The notes beneath the pieces are model-generated. The model searched no databases and was not told where the DNA came from. It saw nothing but the letters and a program-made list of their open reading frames with translations. From Paenibacillus sp. RC334 (GTDB taxonomy: Bacteria; Bacillota; Bacilli; Paenibacillales; Paenibacillaceae): a DNA stretch of 64,000 bases. The position numbers were made by a program, and so were the translations under genes. The stretch covers positions 3,348,001 through 3,412,000 of the forward strand of contig NZ_CP125370.1 of assembly GCF_030034735.1 (NCBI RefSeq), read 5' to 3'. Below, piece after piece: positions 47,393 to 56,188 of the stretch. Every line of letters starts with the position of its first letter. Within the stretch, counting starts at the first letter, position 1.

Positions 47393-50005
47393 TTATTGGT
47401 CAAAACGTCCGTAGAAGGCATTGCGGTATACATCAGCCAATTCGGTAACCAGCGGCAGCTTCGGATTCGCAGTTGTACATTGATCCTCAAAAGCGCGGTC
47501 AGCCAGATAATCTACACGCGATTCAAAATCCTTCGCATCGAAGCCGATTTGCTGGAACGATTCCTCGATACCGAGTGTTTTGTTCAACTTGCGGATCGCT
47601 TCGATCAGACTGTTAACCCCTTCTTCCGTTGTACGGGCAGGCAGTCCCAGTATGCGTGCAATTTCTGCATAACGCTCATCCGCAACAAAGTGCGAATATT
47701 TAGGGAACGAAGCAAACTTCGTTGGTTTTTTCGCATTATAACGAATGACGTGTGGTAACAAAATGGCATTCGTGCGACCGTGCGCTGTATGGTATTGTCC
47801 GCCCCATTTGTGCGCAAGACTGTGGTTAATACCCAGGAATGCATTGGCAAACGCCATCCCTGCCAGTGTGGAAGCATTATGCATTTTTTCACGAGCCAGC
47901 TTGTCGCCAGTCAGAGCCGATTGCTCCAGGTATTGGAATACCAGTTGAATGGCTTTAATCGCCAGACCGTCTGTGTAGTCACTAGCCATTACGGACACGT
48001 AGGCCTCGATAGCATGCGTCAGTACGTCCATACCTGTATCCGCTACAGCTGTTTTAGGCAGCGAGTATACAAACTCAGGGTCAATAATTGCCACATCAGG
48101 AGTCAGCTCATAGTCAGCCAGCGGATACTTCGTGTTGCCCTGATTTTTGTCTGTAATAACTGCGAACGACGTAACTTCCGAACCTGTACCCGAGGTTGTA
48201 GGAATGGCTACAAATTGTGCCTTCTGACCAAGACGCGGGTATTTGTAGATCCGTTTGCGGATATCCATGAATTTTTGTTTCAAGTTGTTGAAATCAGTAT
48301 CTGGGTATTCATAGAACATCCACATGCCTTTAGCCGCATCCATCGGCGAACCGCCGCCCAATGCAATAATGCAATCCGGTTGGAAACGTCTCATCATTTC
48401 AGTACCACGTTCTACCGTAACTGTCGATGGATCTGGCTCTACTTCAGAGAACACTTCGATAGCTACTGGCGTTTGGCGTTGGTGTAAATAATGAATGACA
48501 CGATCCACATATCCGAGTTTCACCATCATAGGGTCTGTGATAATGGCTACACGTGTGATATCAGGCATTTTAGCAAGATACTGAGTCGAATTTTTTTCGA
48601 AATAAATTTTGGAAGGTACTTTGAACCATTGCATATTCACCGTTCGTTTCGCCACCCTTTTCACATTAATCAAGTTGACTGCCGATACGTTCGACGAAGT
48701 CGAGTTACGTCCGTACGAACCACAACCCAGTGTCAGCGATGGAAGGTTGGTGTTGTAGAGGTCACCGATCGCACCATGTGTGGAAGGCGAATTTACAATG
48801 ATACGGCCTGTTTGCAAACGGTTTGCGAACCGAGCGATAACGTCCTCATCGTTCGAATGAATAGCGGACGAGTGGCCCATGCCCCCGAATTCCACGACTT
48901 CAGCAGCGCGTTGAATACCTTGTTCCGCATTTTTTACTTTATAGCAAGCCAATACAGGACTCAATTTTTCCGCAGACAATGGGAATTTTGTTCCTACCCC
49001 TTCAATCTCAGCGACCAAAATTTTAGTTCCTGCTGGTACTGTGATACCACTCATTTCAGCAATTTTTACAGCAGACTGCCCGACAATAGCTGGGTTCACT
49101 GCACATTTCTCGACATTCATAGCTCCTTGAGTGAGCTTAGCTGCTTCTTCTTTATTTACAAAATAGCAGCCGTTAGCGATCATCAATTTTTTCACTTGTT
49201 CGAAGATTGGCTCTTCGATAATAACCGCTTGCTCGGAAGCACAAATCATACCGTTGTCAAAAGATTTGGAGAGGATGAGATCGTTCACAGCCTGCTTGAT
49301 GTCTGCTGTTTTTTCAATAAAGCAAGGCACGTTACCTGGGCCTACACCCAGAGCAGGTTTACCGCAGCTATATGCCGCCTTAACCATGCCTGATCCACCA
49401 GTTGCCAGAATCAGCGCCACATCCGGGTGATTCATGAGTGAATTTGTCTTATCCATCGATGGAGCTTCAATCCATTGAATACAATCTGCCGGAGCACCAT
49501 GTTTGACGGCTGCTTCAAGCAAAACGCGAGCTGCTTCCGCACTACACGATTGAGCGGATGGATGGAAACCAAAGATGATCGGGTTACGTGTTTTAATAGC
49601 AATCAACGCTTTGAACATTGTAGTTGAAGTCGGATTAGTCACTGGAGTGATCCCCATAATGATGCCGACGGGCTCTGCTATTTTTTGAAAACTGTCAAAG
49701 TCATTATCTTCAATGACACCAACGGTTTTTTCATTTTTGATGCTATGATAGACATATTCTGTTGCAAACATGTTTTTAATGATTTTGTCCTCATACACAC
49801 CGCGTCCTGTTTCTTCAACAGCCAGCTTCGCCAGATGCATGTGCTTATCCATCCCTGCGATTGCCATAGCTTGTACGATTTCGTCAATCTGCTCCTGATT
49901 CATACTCATAAAAGCCTTCTGTGCCCGGTTCCCCCGGTCAATCAGTGTTTGAATATACTGCTCAGCGCTTTGCTCTTTTTGGATAACCTCGTTTTTAACA
50001 GCCAT
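47393..50005 (-). CDS. adhE: Bifunctional acetaldehyde-CoA/alcohol dehydrogenase AdhE
   Basis: 870 residues. Acetyl-CoA is reduced to acetaldehyde by the N-terminal aldehyde dehydrogenase half (about 1-440; active cysteine in NGMICASEQAV) and then to ethanol by the C-terminal iron-type alcohol dehydrogenase half (GGGSPMDAAKG, HAIEAY and the HSLAHKWGG...HGRTN iron ligands). ATG 50005 was chosen, as AGGAGG is nine bases before; the ATG three codons earlier overlaps the site. Two FNR boxes lie just upstream, and the neighbours pflB and fnr fit ethanol/formate fermentation. Confidence 0.96.
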   Translation of the reverse strand: MAVKNEVIQKEQSAEQYIQTLIDRGNRAQKAFMSMNQEQIDEIVQAMAIAGMDKHMHLAKLAVEETGRGVYEDKIIKNMFATEYVYHSIKNEKTVGVIEDNDFDSFQKIAEPVGIIMGITPVTNPTSTTMFKALIAIKTRNPIIFGFHPSAQSCSAEAARVLLEAAVKHGAPADCIQWIEAPSMDKTNSLMNHPDVALILATGGSGMVKAAYSCGKPALGVGPGNVPCFIEKTADIKQAVNDLILSKSFDNGMICASEQAVIIEEPIFEQVKKLMIANGCYFVNKEEAAKLTQGAMNVEKCAVNPAIVGQSAVKIAEMSGITVPAGTKILVAEIEGVGTKFPLSAEKLSPVLACYKVKNAEQGIQRAAEVVEFGGMGHSSAIHSNDEDVIARFANRLQTGRIIVNSPSTHGAIGDLYNTNLPSLTLGCGSYGRNSTSSNVSAVNLINVKRVAKRTVNMQWFKVPSKIYFEKNSTQYLAKMPDITRVAIITDPMMVKLGYVDRVIHYLHQRQTPVAIEVFSEVEPDPSTVTVERGTEMMRRFQPDCIIALGGGSPMDAAKGMWMFYEYPDTDFNNLKQKFMDIRKRIYKYPRLGQKAQFVAIPTTSGTGSEVTSFAVITDKNQGNTKYPLADYELTPDVAIIDPEFVYSLPKTAVADTGMDVLTHAIEAYVSVMASDYTDGLAIKAIQLVFQYLEQSALTGDKLAREKMHNASTLAGMAFANAFLGINHSLAHKWGGQYHTAHGRTNAILLPHVIRYNAKKPTKFASFPKYSHFVADERYAEIARILGLPARTTEEGVNSLIEAIRKLNKTLGIEESFQQIGFDAKDFESRVDYLADRAFEDQCTTANPKLPLVTELADVYRNAFYGRFDQ

Positions 50006-50081
50006 TTCCCTCATCCTCCTGTTATCTCGTGTACTATCTCTTGTTCACGCACTGATCGTAACACAGCTTTTCAAGATATAT

Positions 50082-50097
50082 TGTGATTTTTTTCACA
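50082..50097. promoter_or_regulatory. FNR-type box between adhE and fnr (adhE side)
   Basis: TGTGA-TTTTTT-TCACA, perfect palindrome, about 77 bases before the adhE start. Confidence 0.75.
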
Positions 50098-50122
50098 ATC
50101 TATTTAAAATTTTATTTTATGA

Positions 50123-50138
50123 AGTGAATTAAATCACA
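50123..50138. promoter_or_regulatory. FNR-type box between adhE and fnr (fnr side)
   Basis: AGTGA-ATTAAA-TCACA, one mismatch. It is 41 bases from the other box and about 127 bases before the fnr start; it could serve adhE, fnr or both. Confidence 0.65.
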
Positions 50139-50264
50139 AAGTTTGGAATTCTGCCACTTTTACCCCCTCTTCTTGCCCCAAAAACGCATAGCACAGGTAT
50201 ATAATGAATTTGAATTGATCAAGTTGCAGATAAAAAAACAAAGGAAACAAAGGGGAAATGGACG

Positions 50265-50981
50265 ATGAGAAACCCTGCAAACGTAATGGAAGCCCGCGGC
50301 AACACCTGTTGCTTCTCGGAGACCAGCTTCAACCGGCTGCAAGTGATGATGAAAGATCGGGTCATGCCAGAAAGCTCACATCTGTTCTGGGAAGGAGATA
50401 CAGCGGATAAGCTGTTTTATATCAAGCGCGGACGCGTGAAAGTAACGAAAACAACGGATGAGGGTAAGGAACTTATACTATATATGTACCAAAGCGGCGA
50501 TCTGATTGGTCAAGCTGATCCATTTTTCGGTACCAAGCACTCCTTTTCTGCCGAAGTTCTGGAGGACAGTGATATCGGTGTTGTCGATCATACGGATTTG
50601 GAGCTGCTTATTTGCCAGCACTGTGATTTTGCCATTGACTTTATGAAATGGATGGGGTCCCACCACCGTATTACTCAGACCAAATTTCGTGATCTGATGA
50701 TGTACGGCAAGCCCGGTGCTCTATGCTCCACGCTAATCCGCCTGTGTAACACCTATGGTGAGCCTCATGGGGAACATATCCTTATTCATAAAAAAATCAC
50801 TCATACCGACCTCTCCAATATGATCGGTGCCACCCGCGAAAGTGTAAACCGGATGCTGAGTGATTTGCGTAAAAAAAATGCAGTCGAATATGATAATGGC
50901 ATGATCGTCGTAAAGGATTTGGAAATGCTGCAAGGTGTATGTCATTGTGAGCTGTGCCCGCGTGAGATTTGCCGGATCTAA
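50265..50981 (+). CDS. fnr: Oxygen-sensing regulator Fnr (Bacillus type)
   Basis: A Crp/Fnr regulator of 238 residues. The beta-roll domain (about 25-125) is followed by a long dimer helix and a winged helix (HTDLSNMIGATRESVNRMLS). Unlike E. coli FNR, the oxygen-sensing cysteines are at the C-terminus: CHCELCPREIC gives C228, C231 and C236, the spacing known from B. subtilis Fnr, plus C226. AGGGGA lies before ATG 50265. Divergent from adhE, with FNR boxes between the two, so an autoregulatory loop is plausible. Confidence 0.93.
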   Translation: MRNPANVMEARGNTCCFSETSFNRLQVMMKDRVMPESSHLFWEGDTADKLFYIKRGRVKVTKTTDEGKELILYMYQSGDLIGQADPFFGTKHSFSAEVLEDSDIGVVDHTDLELLICQHCDFAIDFMKWMGSHHRITQTKFRDLMMYGKPGALCSTLIRLCNTYGEPHGEHILIHKKITHTDLSNMIGATRESVNRMLSDLRKKNAVEYDNGMIVVKDLEMLQGVCHCELCPREICRI

Positions 50982-51003
50982 ATTATTGTTTTATTTTATG
51001 TAA

Positions 51004-51047
51004 AAGAGAGTGTTCTGTAAACTGTATGGCTTACAGAACACTCTCTT
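51004..51047 (+). terminator. fnr terminator
   Basis: AGAGAGTGTTCTGTAA pairs with TTACAGAACACTCTCT over 16 bases with a 10-base loop; AATTTTAC follows. Confidence 0.8.
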
Positions 51048-51082
51048 AATTTTACACTCCCACTCCACCTAAATGGCGGGCA

Positions 51083-51221
51083 GCAGCGGAGCAATCCATT
51101 TGAATCTGAAGAAGCGAAGCATTCGCCTTTGCAGCGGGATTCTCACCTCTAAATGTTTGATAAAACCCAAAAGAATCCCGCTGCAACAGCGATCGTAAGA
51201 TCAAATGGATCGCGAAGCGCC
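51083..51221 (+). repeat. Structured intergenic repeat, copy C
   Basis: GCAGCGG at 51083 is followed by ATCCATTTG, CTGAAGAAGCG, a hairpin GCGAA-GCA-TTCGC, CTTT, a hairpin GCAGCGGGATTCT with AGAATCCCGCTGC, then AACAGCGATCG and CAAATGGAT. The outer arms ATCCATTTG/CAAATGGAT pair perfectly and share nothing with copies A and B. It lies between fnr and the convergent dioxygenase gene. Confidence 0.85.
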
Positions 51222-51252
51222 TAACATCCCACCAACACCCTTCTCCACATTT

Positions 51253-52020
51253 TTAGAACTGGAAGCACAGATAACTTAAATTCCCCATCTCATAGCTCCT
51301 GTGGATGACCTTGGCCTTATTCGCCGGATCTCCACTCCCCATGGCAATAAGCAACGGTACAAAATGTTCAGCTCTCGGTACCGCTTGACGAGCATATGGG
51401 GCTTCGCTTTCATAGCGATCCAAAGCCTCCACATCTCCACTCTGTACATTTTCAATAATCCAGTCATCAAAATCAAGTGCCCAAGGCTCTGTTTTCGTTT
51501 CTCCCCATTTGACGATGCGCAGATTATGAACAGTTACACCACTGCCAATGACCAAAATATCCTGCTCACCCAACCCCCGCAGCACTTCACCGATAGCATA
51601 TTGTGCTTTAGGCGATAGAAACGGATTCACGGAAATCTGGACTACCGGAATATCCGCCTCAGGATACATACGATGCAAGAGTGTCCAGGACCCATGATCC
51701 AGCCCTCGCACCCGGTCCGTTTGTACGTCAATACCCTTTTGCTCATATAATTCTTTCAACTTGGCCGCCAGCTCCACCGAACCATGCGCTGGATATTTCA
51801 CCGCATACAGCTCCGGCGGGAAACCGCCAAAATCATAAATCGTATCGTAAACGTCGTCTATCGAGCTAATTGTCAATGCCTGCGTCTCCCAATGGGCGGT
51901 AAAGATAACAATAGCTTTCGGGCGAATACTCTTTCCAAGCTGCTCCAGAAAAGCAGTATATTCTGTCTGTTCAATAGCAAGTATAGGTGATCCGTGGGCT
52001 AAAAACAAAGATGGCATCAT
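51253..52020 (-). CDS. DODA/LigB-type extradiol ring-cleavage dioxygenase
   Basis: 255 residues. The family start is MPSLFLAHGSPILAIEQ with the first histidine ligand, then FTAHWE, and HGSWTLLHRMYPEADIPVVQIS in the middle. Related to YgiD/4,5-DOPA dioxygenase; it would open aromatic diols with Fe2+ or Zn2+. Two adjacent ATG codons at 52020 and 52017 both fit AAGGGG. A palindrome sits 50-70 bases upstream, and an HxlR regulator is two genes away, which suggests induction by quinone or diol stress; that is inferred. Confidence 0.9.
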   Translation of the reverse strand: MMPSLFLAHGSPILAIEQTEYTAFLEQLGKSIRPKAIVIFTAHWETQALTISSIDDVYDTIYDFGGFPPELYAVKYPAHGSVELAAKLKELYEQKGIDVQTDRVRGLDHGSWTLLHRMYPEADIPVVQISVNPFLSPKAQYAIGEVLRGLGEQDILVIGSGVTVHNLRIVKWGETKTEPWALDFDDWIIENVQSGDVEALDRYESEAPYARQAVPRAEHFVPLLIAMGSGDPANKAKVIHRSYEMGNLSYLCFQF

Positions 52021-52062
52021 GTGAAAATCCCCTTATCATTTATCAATTTATTTTTCTCAACA

Positions 52063-52096
52063 AGTAACTTTATGTAAGTGATAATACATAAGTAAC
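52063..52096 (-). promoter_or_regulatory. Possible operator before the dioxygenase gene
   Basis: TTATGTA (52070-52076) and TACATAA (52085-52091) form an inverted repeat with eight bases between, flanked by two copies of AAGTAAC (52062-52068 and 52090-52096). It lies within 80 bases upstream of the start. MarR- or HxlR-type proteins use such sites. Confidence 0.4.
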
Positions 52097-52239
52097 AAGG
52101 TTATGTCAATGCAGATTTTAGCATACACTTAAAAAACGTCGCTTCCTTAAATAAAGATTGATATAGGTATAAAGTCATAGTAATATATAACTAATAAATT
52201 TAAATATTCACTATAACTCGATATAAAGGACTGGTTTCT

Positions 52240-52638
52240 ATGGAGATACATACTGCTAATTGCCCAAAGTGTGGTTCCGTTTTCCGTAAAAATCTTAGAA
52301 ACCTGTGCAATACTTGTATTCAAGAAGAAAATTTATTTTATGACCGCTGTTCTAACTATTTGTGGAAACATCCCACTACTCATACTCGCCAGCTTAGTGA
52401 AGTAACCGATACACCTATGGATTTGCTCACAGACTGGGTGAGAGCAGGCAAGTTTCCCTCCACCTATAGCCAGCTTGATTATCCTTGCGAGTCTTGCCAT
52501 TCCCCAATTTATGCGGGAAGGCTTTGCCATTCCTGCCTCGGTACATTCCGTACAGCAGCGCTCGATATTCAAACCCGTGTCCCCCGTCGTACTGCGACAG
52601 GATTGTTTTCAATCGCAGGCCACGCCAAAGGCTATTAA
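52240..52638 (+). CDS. Flagellar-operon-type zinc protein (YvyF/TIGR03826-like)
   Basis: 132 residues. Two cysteine motifs are visible: C-PK-C with C-NT-C near the N-terminus, and CESCHSPIYAGRLCHSC near the C-terminus, which should bind zinc. Between them is a MerR-like helical part (TRQLSEVTDTPMDLLTDWVRAGKF). This matches YvyF/FlhDC-like proteins of the flagellar operon. Here it is alone, without flagellar genes, and has its own terminator, so it may be an extra copy. Start after AAAGGA. Confidence 0.75.
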   Translation: MEIHTANCPKCGSVFRKNLRNLCNTCIQEENLFYDRCSNYLWKHPTTHTRQLSEVTDTPMDLLTDWVRAGKFPSTYSQLDYPCESCHSPIYAGRLCHSCLGTFRTAALDIQTRVPRRTATGLFSIAGHAKGY

Positions 52639-52650
52639 GTATTACAAAAT

Positions 52651-52685
52651 AAAAAACAGCCCTTTTCCTAGGAAAAGGCTGTTTT
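52651..52685 (+). terminator. Terminator after the zinc protein gene
   Basis: ACAGCC(C)TTTTCC pairs with GGAAAAGGCTGT and TTTTG follows. The A-run on the other side may stop the convergent HxlR gene. Confidence 0.8.
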
Positions 52686-52715
52686 GCTATGAAAAACGTT
52701 TATTCGGCTTGGTAC

Positions 52716-53039
52716 TCATCTAATCCATTCCTCGGCCCAATATTGAATCTGTTCCATGACCGGCTGAAGTGCACGGCCTTTGGTTGTCAGCTCATATTCA
52801 ATGCGGACAGGAGTTTCCGGGTATACATGACGTGTAAGAATTCCTTCATTCTCCAGATCCTTCATCCGCTCAGACAGCATTTTATCGCTCATTGTGGGAA
52901 TCAGATTGGAAATATCCTTAAAACGCTTGGGACCGCTCATCATGGATTGAATAATGAGTCCGTTCCAACGCTTACCCAGACATGAAAAGGCACTTTCAAA
53001 ACGCGGACACATTTTTGTAAGTTGCGGTTGAACCTCCAT
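52716..53039 (-). CDS. HxlR-family winged-helix regulator
   Basis: 107 residues. MCPRFESAFSCLGKRWNGLII is the HxlR start with the redox-reactive cysteine near residue 11; GPKRFKDISNLIPTMSDKML is the recognition region. Many HxlR proteins (HypR, YodB) sense quinones or hypochlorite through this cysteine. I chose ATG 53039, since AAGAAGGTG is before it. The nearby dioxygenase could be a target, but this is a guess. Confidence 0.9.
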   Translation of the reverse strand: MEVQPQLTKMCPRFESAFSCLGKRWNGLIIQSMMSGPKRFKDISNLIPTMSDKMLSERMKDLENEGILTRHVYPETPVRIEYELTTKGRALQPVMEQIQYWAEEWIR

Positions 53040-53228
53040 ATTTTTCACCTTCTTTAGCATTTCGGTTTGATAAAGCTTTCCTTTTGTTAGTATATATCAT
53101 TTTAGCATACTTTATCCCGAAAGAAAACACTTTCTTCTTAATTTAATATCAGATCCGATAAAGTTGCCATGACCAAAGCTGATTATACAACAAACCAACA
53201 TAAGAGGTATATGGCAAATGCGTTAAAT

Positions 53229-53262
53229 CAAAAACAGACGGAATCTCAAGAGATTTCCGCCT
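53229..53262 (-). terminator. Terminator after the ThuA gene
   Basis: GGCGGAAATCTC pairs with GAGATTCCGTC around TTGA on the minus strand and TGTTTTTG follows. Confidence 0.6.
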
Positions 53263-53307
53263 GCCAGTCTGTTCAATATCATGCTTATTGGAATAAATAA
53301 ATGGAAA

Positions 53308-54039
53308 TTATACCAATACCCCACCGAGAGGTCTAACAGGCTCGCTTTTACCATATATTGGTTGAACTATGCCTGTCGGATAAGCCCAGCGTATACTATT
53401 GGCAATGACCTTCAGAATATCGGGCTGGTAATAGGTCGGATACGTTTCATGACCCGGGCGGAAATAAAATATTTTACCACTGCCACGACGGAAGGTACAA
53501 CCGGTTCTGAACACCTCTCCACCTTCAAAGTTGCTGACAAAGACCAATTCATCCGGCGCTGGAATATCAAAAAACTCACCGTACATCTCTTCGCGCTCTA
53601 ACAAAATTTTGGCGTCAATTCCATTCGCAATGGGGTGGGATGGATTTACGGACCAAATAATTTCCTGTTCTCCTGCCACTCTCCATTTGAGATCACAGCT
53701 TGTGCCCATCAGGGCTTTGAACGGCTTGGAAAAATGTCCCGAGTGCAGCACGATTAAGCCCATGCCTTCCTCTACCCGCTTTACAACACGAGCTGTAACT
53801 TCATCACTCACCTGATCGTGTGCTTTATGCCCCCACCACAGCAGCACATCTGTGGAATTCAGGATTTCTTCTCCCAAACCATGTTCAGCATCATCACGTA
53901 ACGTAGCTGTTCGAATTGCGAACCCTTCGCCTGAGAGGCCATCAGCCAGTGCCTTGTGTATTCCATCAGGATATACCTGTTTGGCTTCGTCATTCAGCTT
54001 CTCGTTCAAAAATTCATTCCAAATGGTGACGTTAATCAT
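53308..54039 (-). CDS. ThuA-like protein of sugar metabolism
   Basis: 243 residues of the ThuA family (class I glutamine amidotransferase-like fold): VTIWNEFLNEK, DVLLWWGHKAHDQVSD, GLIVLHSGHFSKPFK and YFRPGHETYPTYY are typical. ThuA of rhizobia takes part in conversion of disaccharides through keto-sugars, and relatives are found with Gfo/Idh oxidoreductases and isomerases, as here. ATG 54039 follows GGGGGAAG; a TTG just before is less likely. Last gene of the run from 58073 down. Confidence 0.85.
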   Translation of the reverse strand: MINVTIWNEFLNEKLNDEAKQVYPDGIHKALADGLSGEGFAIRTATLRDDAEHGLGEEILNSTDVLLWWGHKAHDQVSDEVTARVVKRVEEGMGLIVLHSGHFSKPFKALMGTSCDLKWRVAGEQEIIWSVNPSHPIANGIDAKILLEREEMYGEFFDIPAPDELVFVSNFEGGEVFRTGCTFRRGSGKIFYFRPGHETYPTYYQPDILKVIANSIRWAYPTGIVQPIYGKSEPVRPLGGVLV

Positions 54040-54059
54040 CAATACTTCCCCCTATTAGG

Positions 54060-55028
54060 TTAGACCCACCACATCTCGCTCAGAGGTTCTTCAATGAGGA
54101 CCTGGCGAAGATTGTGGACGGCTTTAGTAAAGCCTTCCTCAACGGACATCAGACCATCCTCGTGCTCAATACTCACTACATAATCGTAACCCACCAGGCG
54201 AAGAGCACTAATAATATCCGCCCATGTTTTGATATCATGTCCATAGCCGACAGTACGGAACTGCCAAGCGCGATCCAGCATATTCGAGTAATCCTGCATA
54301 TCGGTCAAACCGTATTTATTCACATTAATCGGGTCAATCGTCGTATCCTTGGCATGAAAATGGTGAATGGCTCCCTCTCGGCCCAGAATTTGAACCGCCT
54401 GTACCGGATCAATACCCTGCCACCACATATGGCTCGGATCCAGATTGGCACCAATGACCTCCCCGACCGCTTCACGCAGACGAAGCAAGGTCGCTGGCGT
54501 ATGAACGGAGAAGCCACCGTGCAGCTCCAGCCCGATTTTGACGTGATGATCTGCTGCGAATTTTCCGGCTTCGGTCCAGTAAGGGATAATTTTATTTTCC
54601 CATTGCCATTTTAGCACTTCCTGAAAATCATTCGGCCACGGCGCAACAGGCCAGTTCGGATACTTCGCATCCTCATGATCACCCGGACAGCCGGAAAAGG
54701 TGTTCACAACGGGAACTTCCAGCTTTTCTGCCAAACGAACCGTTTTAAGAAACGCCTCGTGATCAGCCTGTGCCAAATGCTTTTGCGGATGGAGCGGGTT
54801 GCCATGACAACTGAGTGCGCTAATGGTCAGTCCACGGGACTCTACTGCTTTTTTGAAGTTTTTGAGCGCTGTTTCGTTGTCCAGCAGTTCATCCGGCTTG
54901 CAGTGTTTATCGCCCGGGTTACCGCCTGTGCCGATTTCTACTGCATCCAGTCCTTGGGATGCTACATAGTCCAAAGCCTCTTCCAGTGAACGTCCGCCGA
55001 ACAATACCATAAATACTCCAAGTTTCAA
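54060..55028 (-). CDS. Sugar phosphate isomerase/epimerase (AP endonuclease 2 fold), first copy
   Basis: 322 residues of the TIM-barrel IolE/xylose-isomerase-like superfamily: AVEIGTGGNPGDKHCKPDELL, FVNT-like FSGCPGDHEDAKY, ANLDPSHMWWQGIDP and VSIEHEDGLMSVEEGF carry the metal-binding residues. Starts at TTG 55028 with GGGAGGG about seven bases upstream. The true substrate is unknown; the neighbours suggest an oxidised sugar. Thirty-odd bases separate it from ThuA. Confidence 0.87.
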   Translation of the reverse strand: MKLGVFMVLFGGRSLEEALDYVASQGLDAVEIGTGGNPGDKHCKPDELLDNETALKNFKKAVESRGLTISALSCHGNPLHPQKHLAQADHEAFLKTVRLAEKLEVPVVNTFSGCPGDHEDAKYPNWPVAPWPNDFQEVLKWQWENKIIPYWTEAGKFAADHHVKIGLELHGGFSVHTPATLLRLREAVGEVIGANLDPSHMWWQGIDPVQAVQILGREGAIHHFHAKDTTIDPINVNKYGLTDMQDYSNMLDRAWQFRTVGYGHDIKTWADIISALRLVGYDYVVSIEHEDGLMSVEEGFTKAVHNLRQVLIEEPLSEMWWV

Positions 55029-55105
55029 ACGTATTCCCTCCCTGTATTATATGTGAAAGAAGCTGCTTATCTTATAATGATGGCCTATTCAGGATGCTTG
55101 CGGGC

Positions 55106-56188
55106 TTAATCAAAATAGACGGCTTTTCCTGTACGCGCCGATTCATAGATAGCTTCTAAAATTTCAGTAACTACCAGCGCCTGTTCCGGCTTCACAAGCG
55201 GCTCTTTATCGTCCAGAATGGCTTCGATCCACAGACGGGCTTCGCGATCCGCTTCGTTTTCCGTTTCTCCGGAGTAAAAGGCTACACCGCCCGCATCCAG
55301 ATCAATTTTCGTATCAAACAAGCGGCTGTTTTTCTCCCCGTTAATACGCAGACCGTCCTGCATATCGGCTCCGCCCTCAGTCCCGCATAACAGTGTCTTG
55401 GCTTCGCCAAATTCTACAACGTTCAGTGCCCAACTGGATTCCAATACAATAGTGGCTCCATTTTGCATGGTAATAAAGCCAAAGGCAGAATCCTCTACCT
55501 TAAATTCCTCAGGGTTCCACGGTCCAAAAGCATTCGCCGCGTTTTTACGATCTCCGAGTTTATGGAAGGTTGAGCCCAGCACGCTTTTAGGCTTGTAATT
55601 ATCCATCAGCCAGAGAGTCAGGTCGAGCGCATGCGTCCCAATATCAATAAGTGGACCGCCACCCTGCTTATCCTCATCCAGAAATACTCCCCAAGTCGGA
55701 ACCGCGCGGCGACGCAGAGCAATGGCTTTGCCCAGGTAAATCTCGCCAAGCTCTCCCTGCTCGACCAATTGTTTCAGGTACAAGCTGTCATTGCGATAAC
55801 GGTTTTGATACGCAATGGACAGCTTTTTACCTGTACGGTTCGCAGCATCTAGCATTTCTCGAGCCTGCTCGGCGGTTTTGGCCATCGGCTTCTCGCACAG
55901 CACATGCTTACCTGCCTCAAGCGCAGCTACCGTAATTTCCGAGTGCGAGTCGTTGGGCGTACATACATGTACGACTTCAATGTCTTTATTTTCAAGCAGC
56001 TTACGGTAATCACTATAAACCTGGGAGCCTTCAGCACCAAACTTTGCTGCGGCCTCCTCCGCACGTTCCAGAATGATGTCACAGAAAGCAACGATCTCTG
56101 CACGCTTTTGCTTGGCAAGACTCGGCAAATGCTTGCCAGTAGCAATGCCCCCACAACCAATAATTCCGATTTTGAGTGTTTTAGACAT
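55106..56188 (-). CDS. Gfo/Idh/MocA oxidoreductase, first copy
   Basis: 360 residues. The Rossmann start is KIGIIGCGGIATGKHLPSL, with the EKPMAKTAEQA motif and the catalytic-domain GGPLIDIGTHALDLTLW segment. It should oxidise a sugar with NAD(P). ATG 56188 (SKTLKIGIIG) was preferred because GGGAGG precedes it; an ATG 18 codons upstream overlaps the next gene. Overlap with the isomerase stop by eight bases implies coupling. Confidence 0.92.
   Translation of the reverse strand: MSKTLKIGIIGCGGIATGKHLPSLAKQKRAEIVAFCDIILERAEEAAAKFGAEGSQVYSDYRKLLENKDIEVVHVCTPNDSHSEITVAALEAGKHVLCEKPMAKTAEQAREMLDAANRTGKKLSIAYQNRYRNDSLYLKQLVEQGELGEIYLGKAIALRRRAVPTWGVFLDEDKQGGGPLIDIGTHALDLTLWLMDNYKPKSVLGSTFHKLGDRKNAANAFGPWNPEEFKVEDSAFGFITMQNGATIVLESSWALNVVEFGEAKTLLCGTEGGADMQDGLRINGEKNSRLFDTKIDLDAGGVAFYSGETENEADREARLWIEAILDDKEPLVKPEQALVVTEILEAIYESARTGKAVYFD

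Noticed and set aside
48491..49393. 300-codon plus-strand frame
   Set aside because: Antisense to adhE; no start signal and many histidines, cysteines and phenylalanines typical of shadows.
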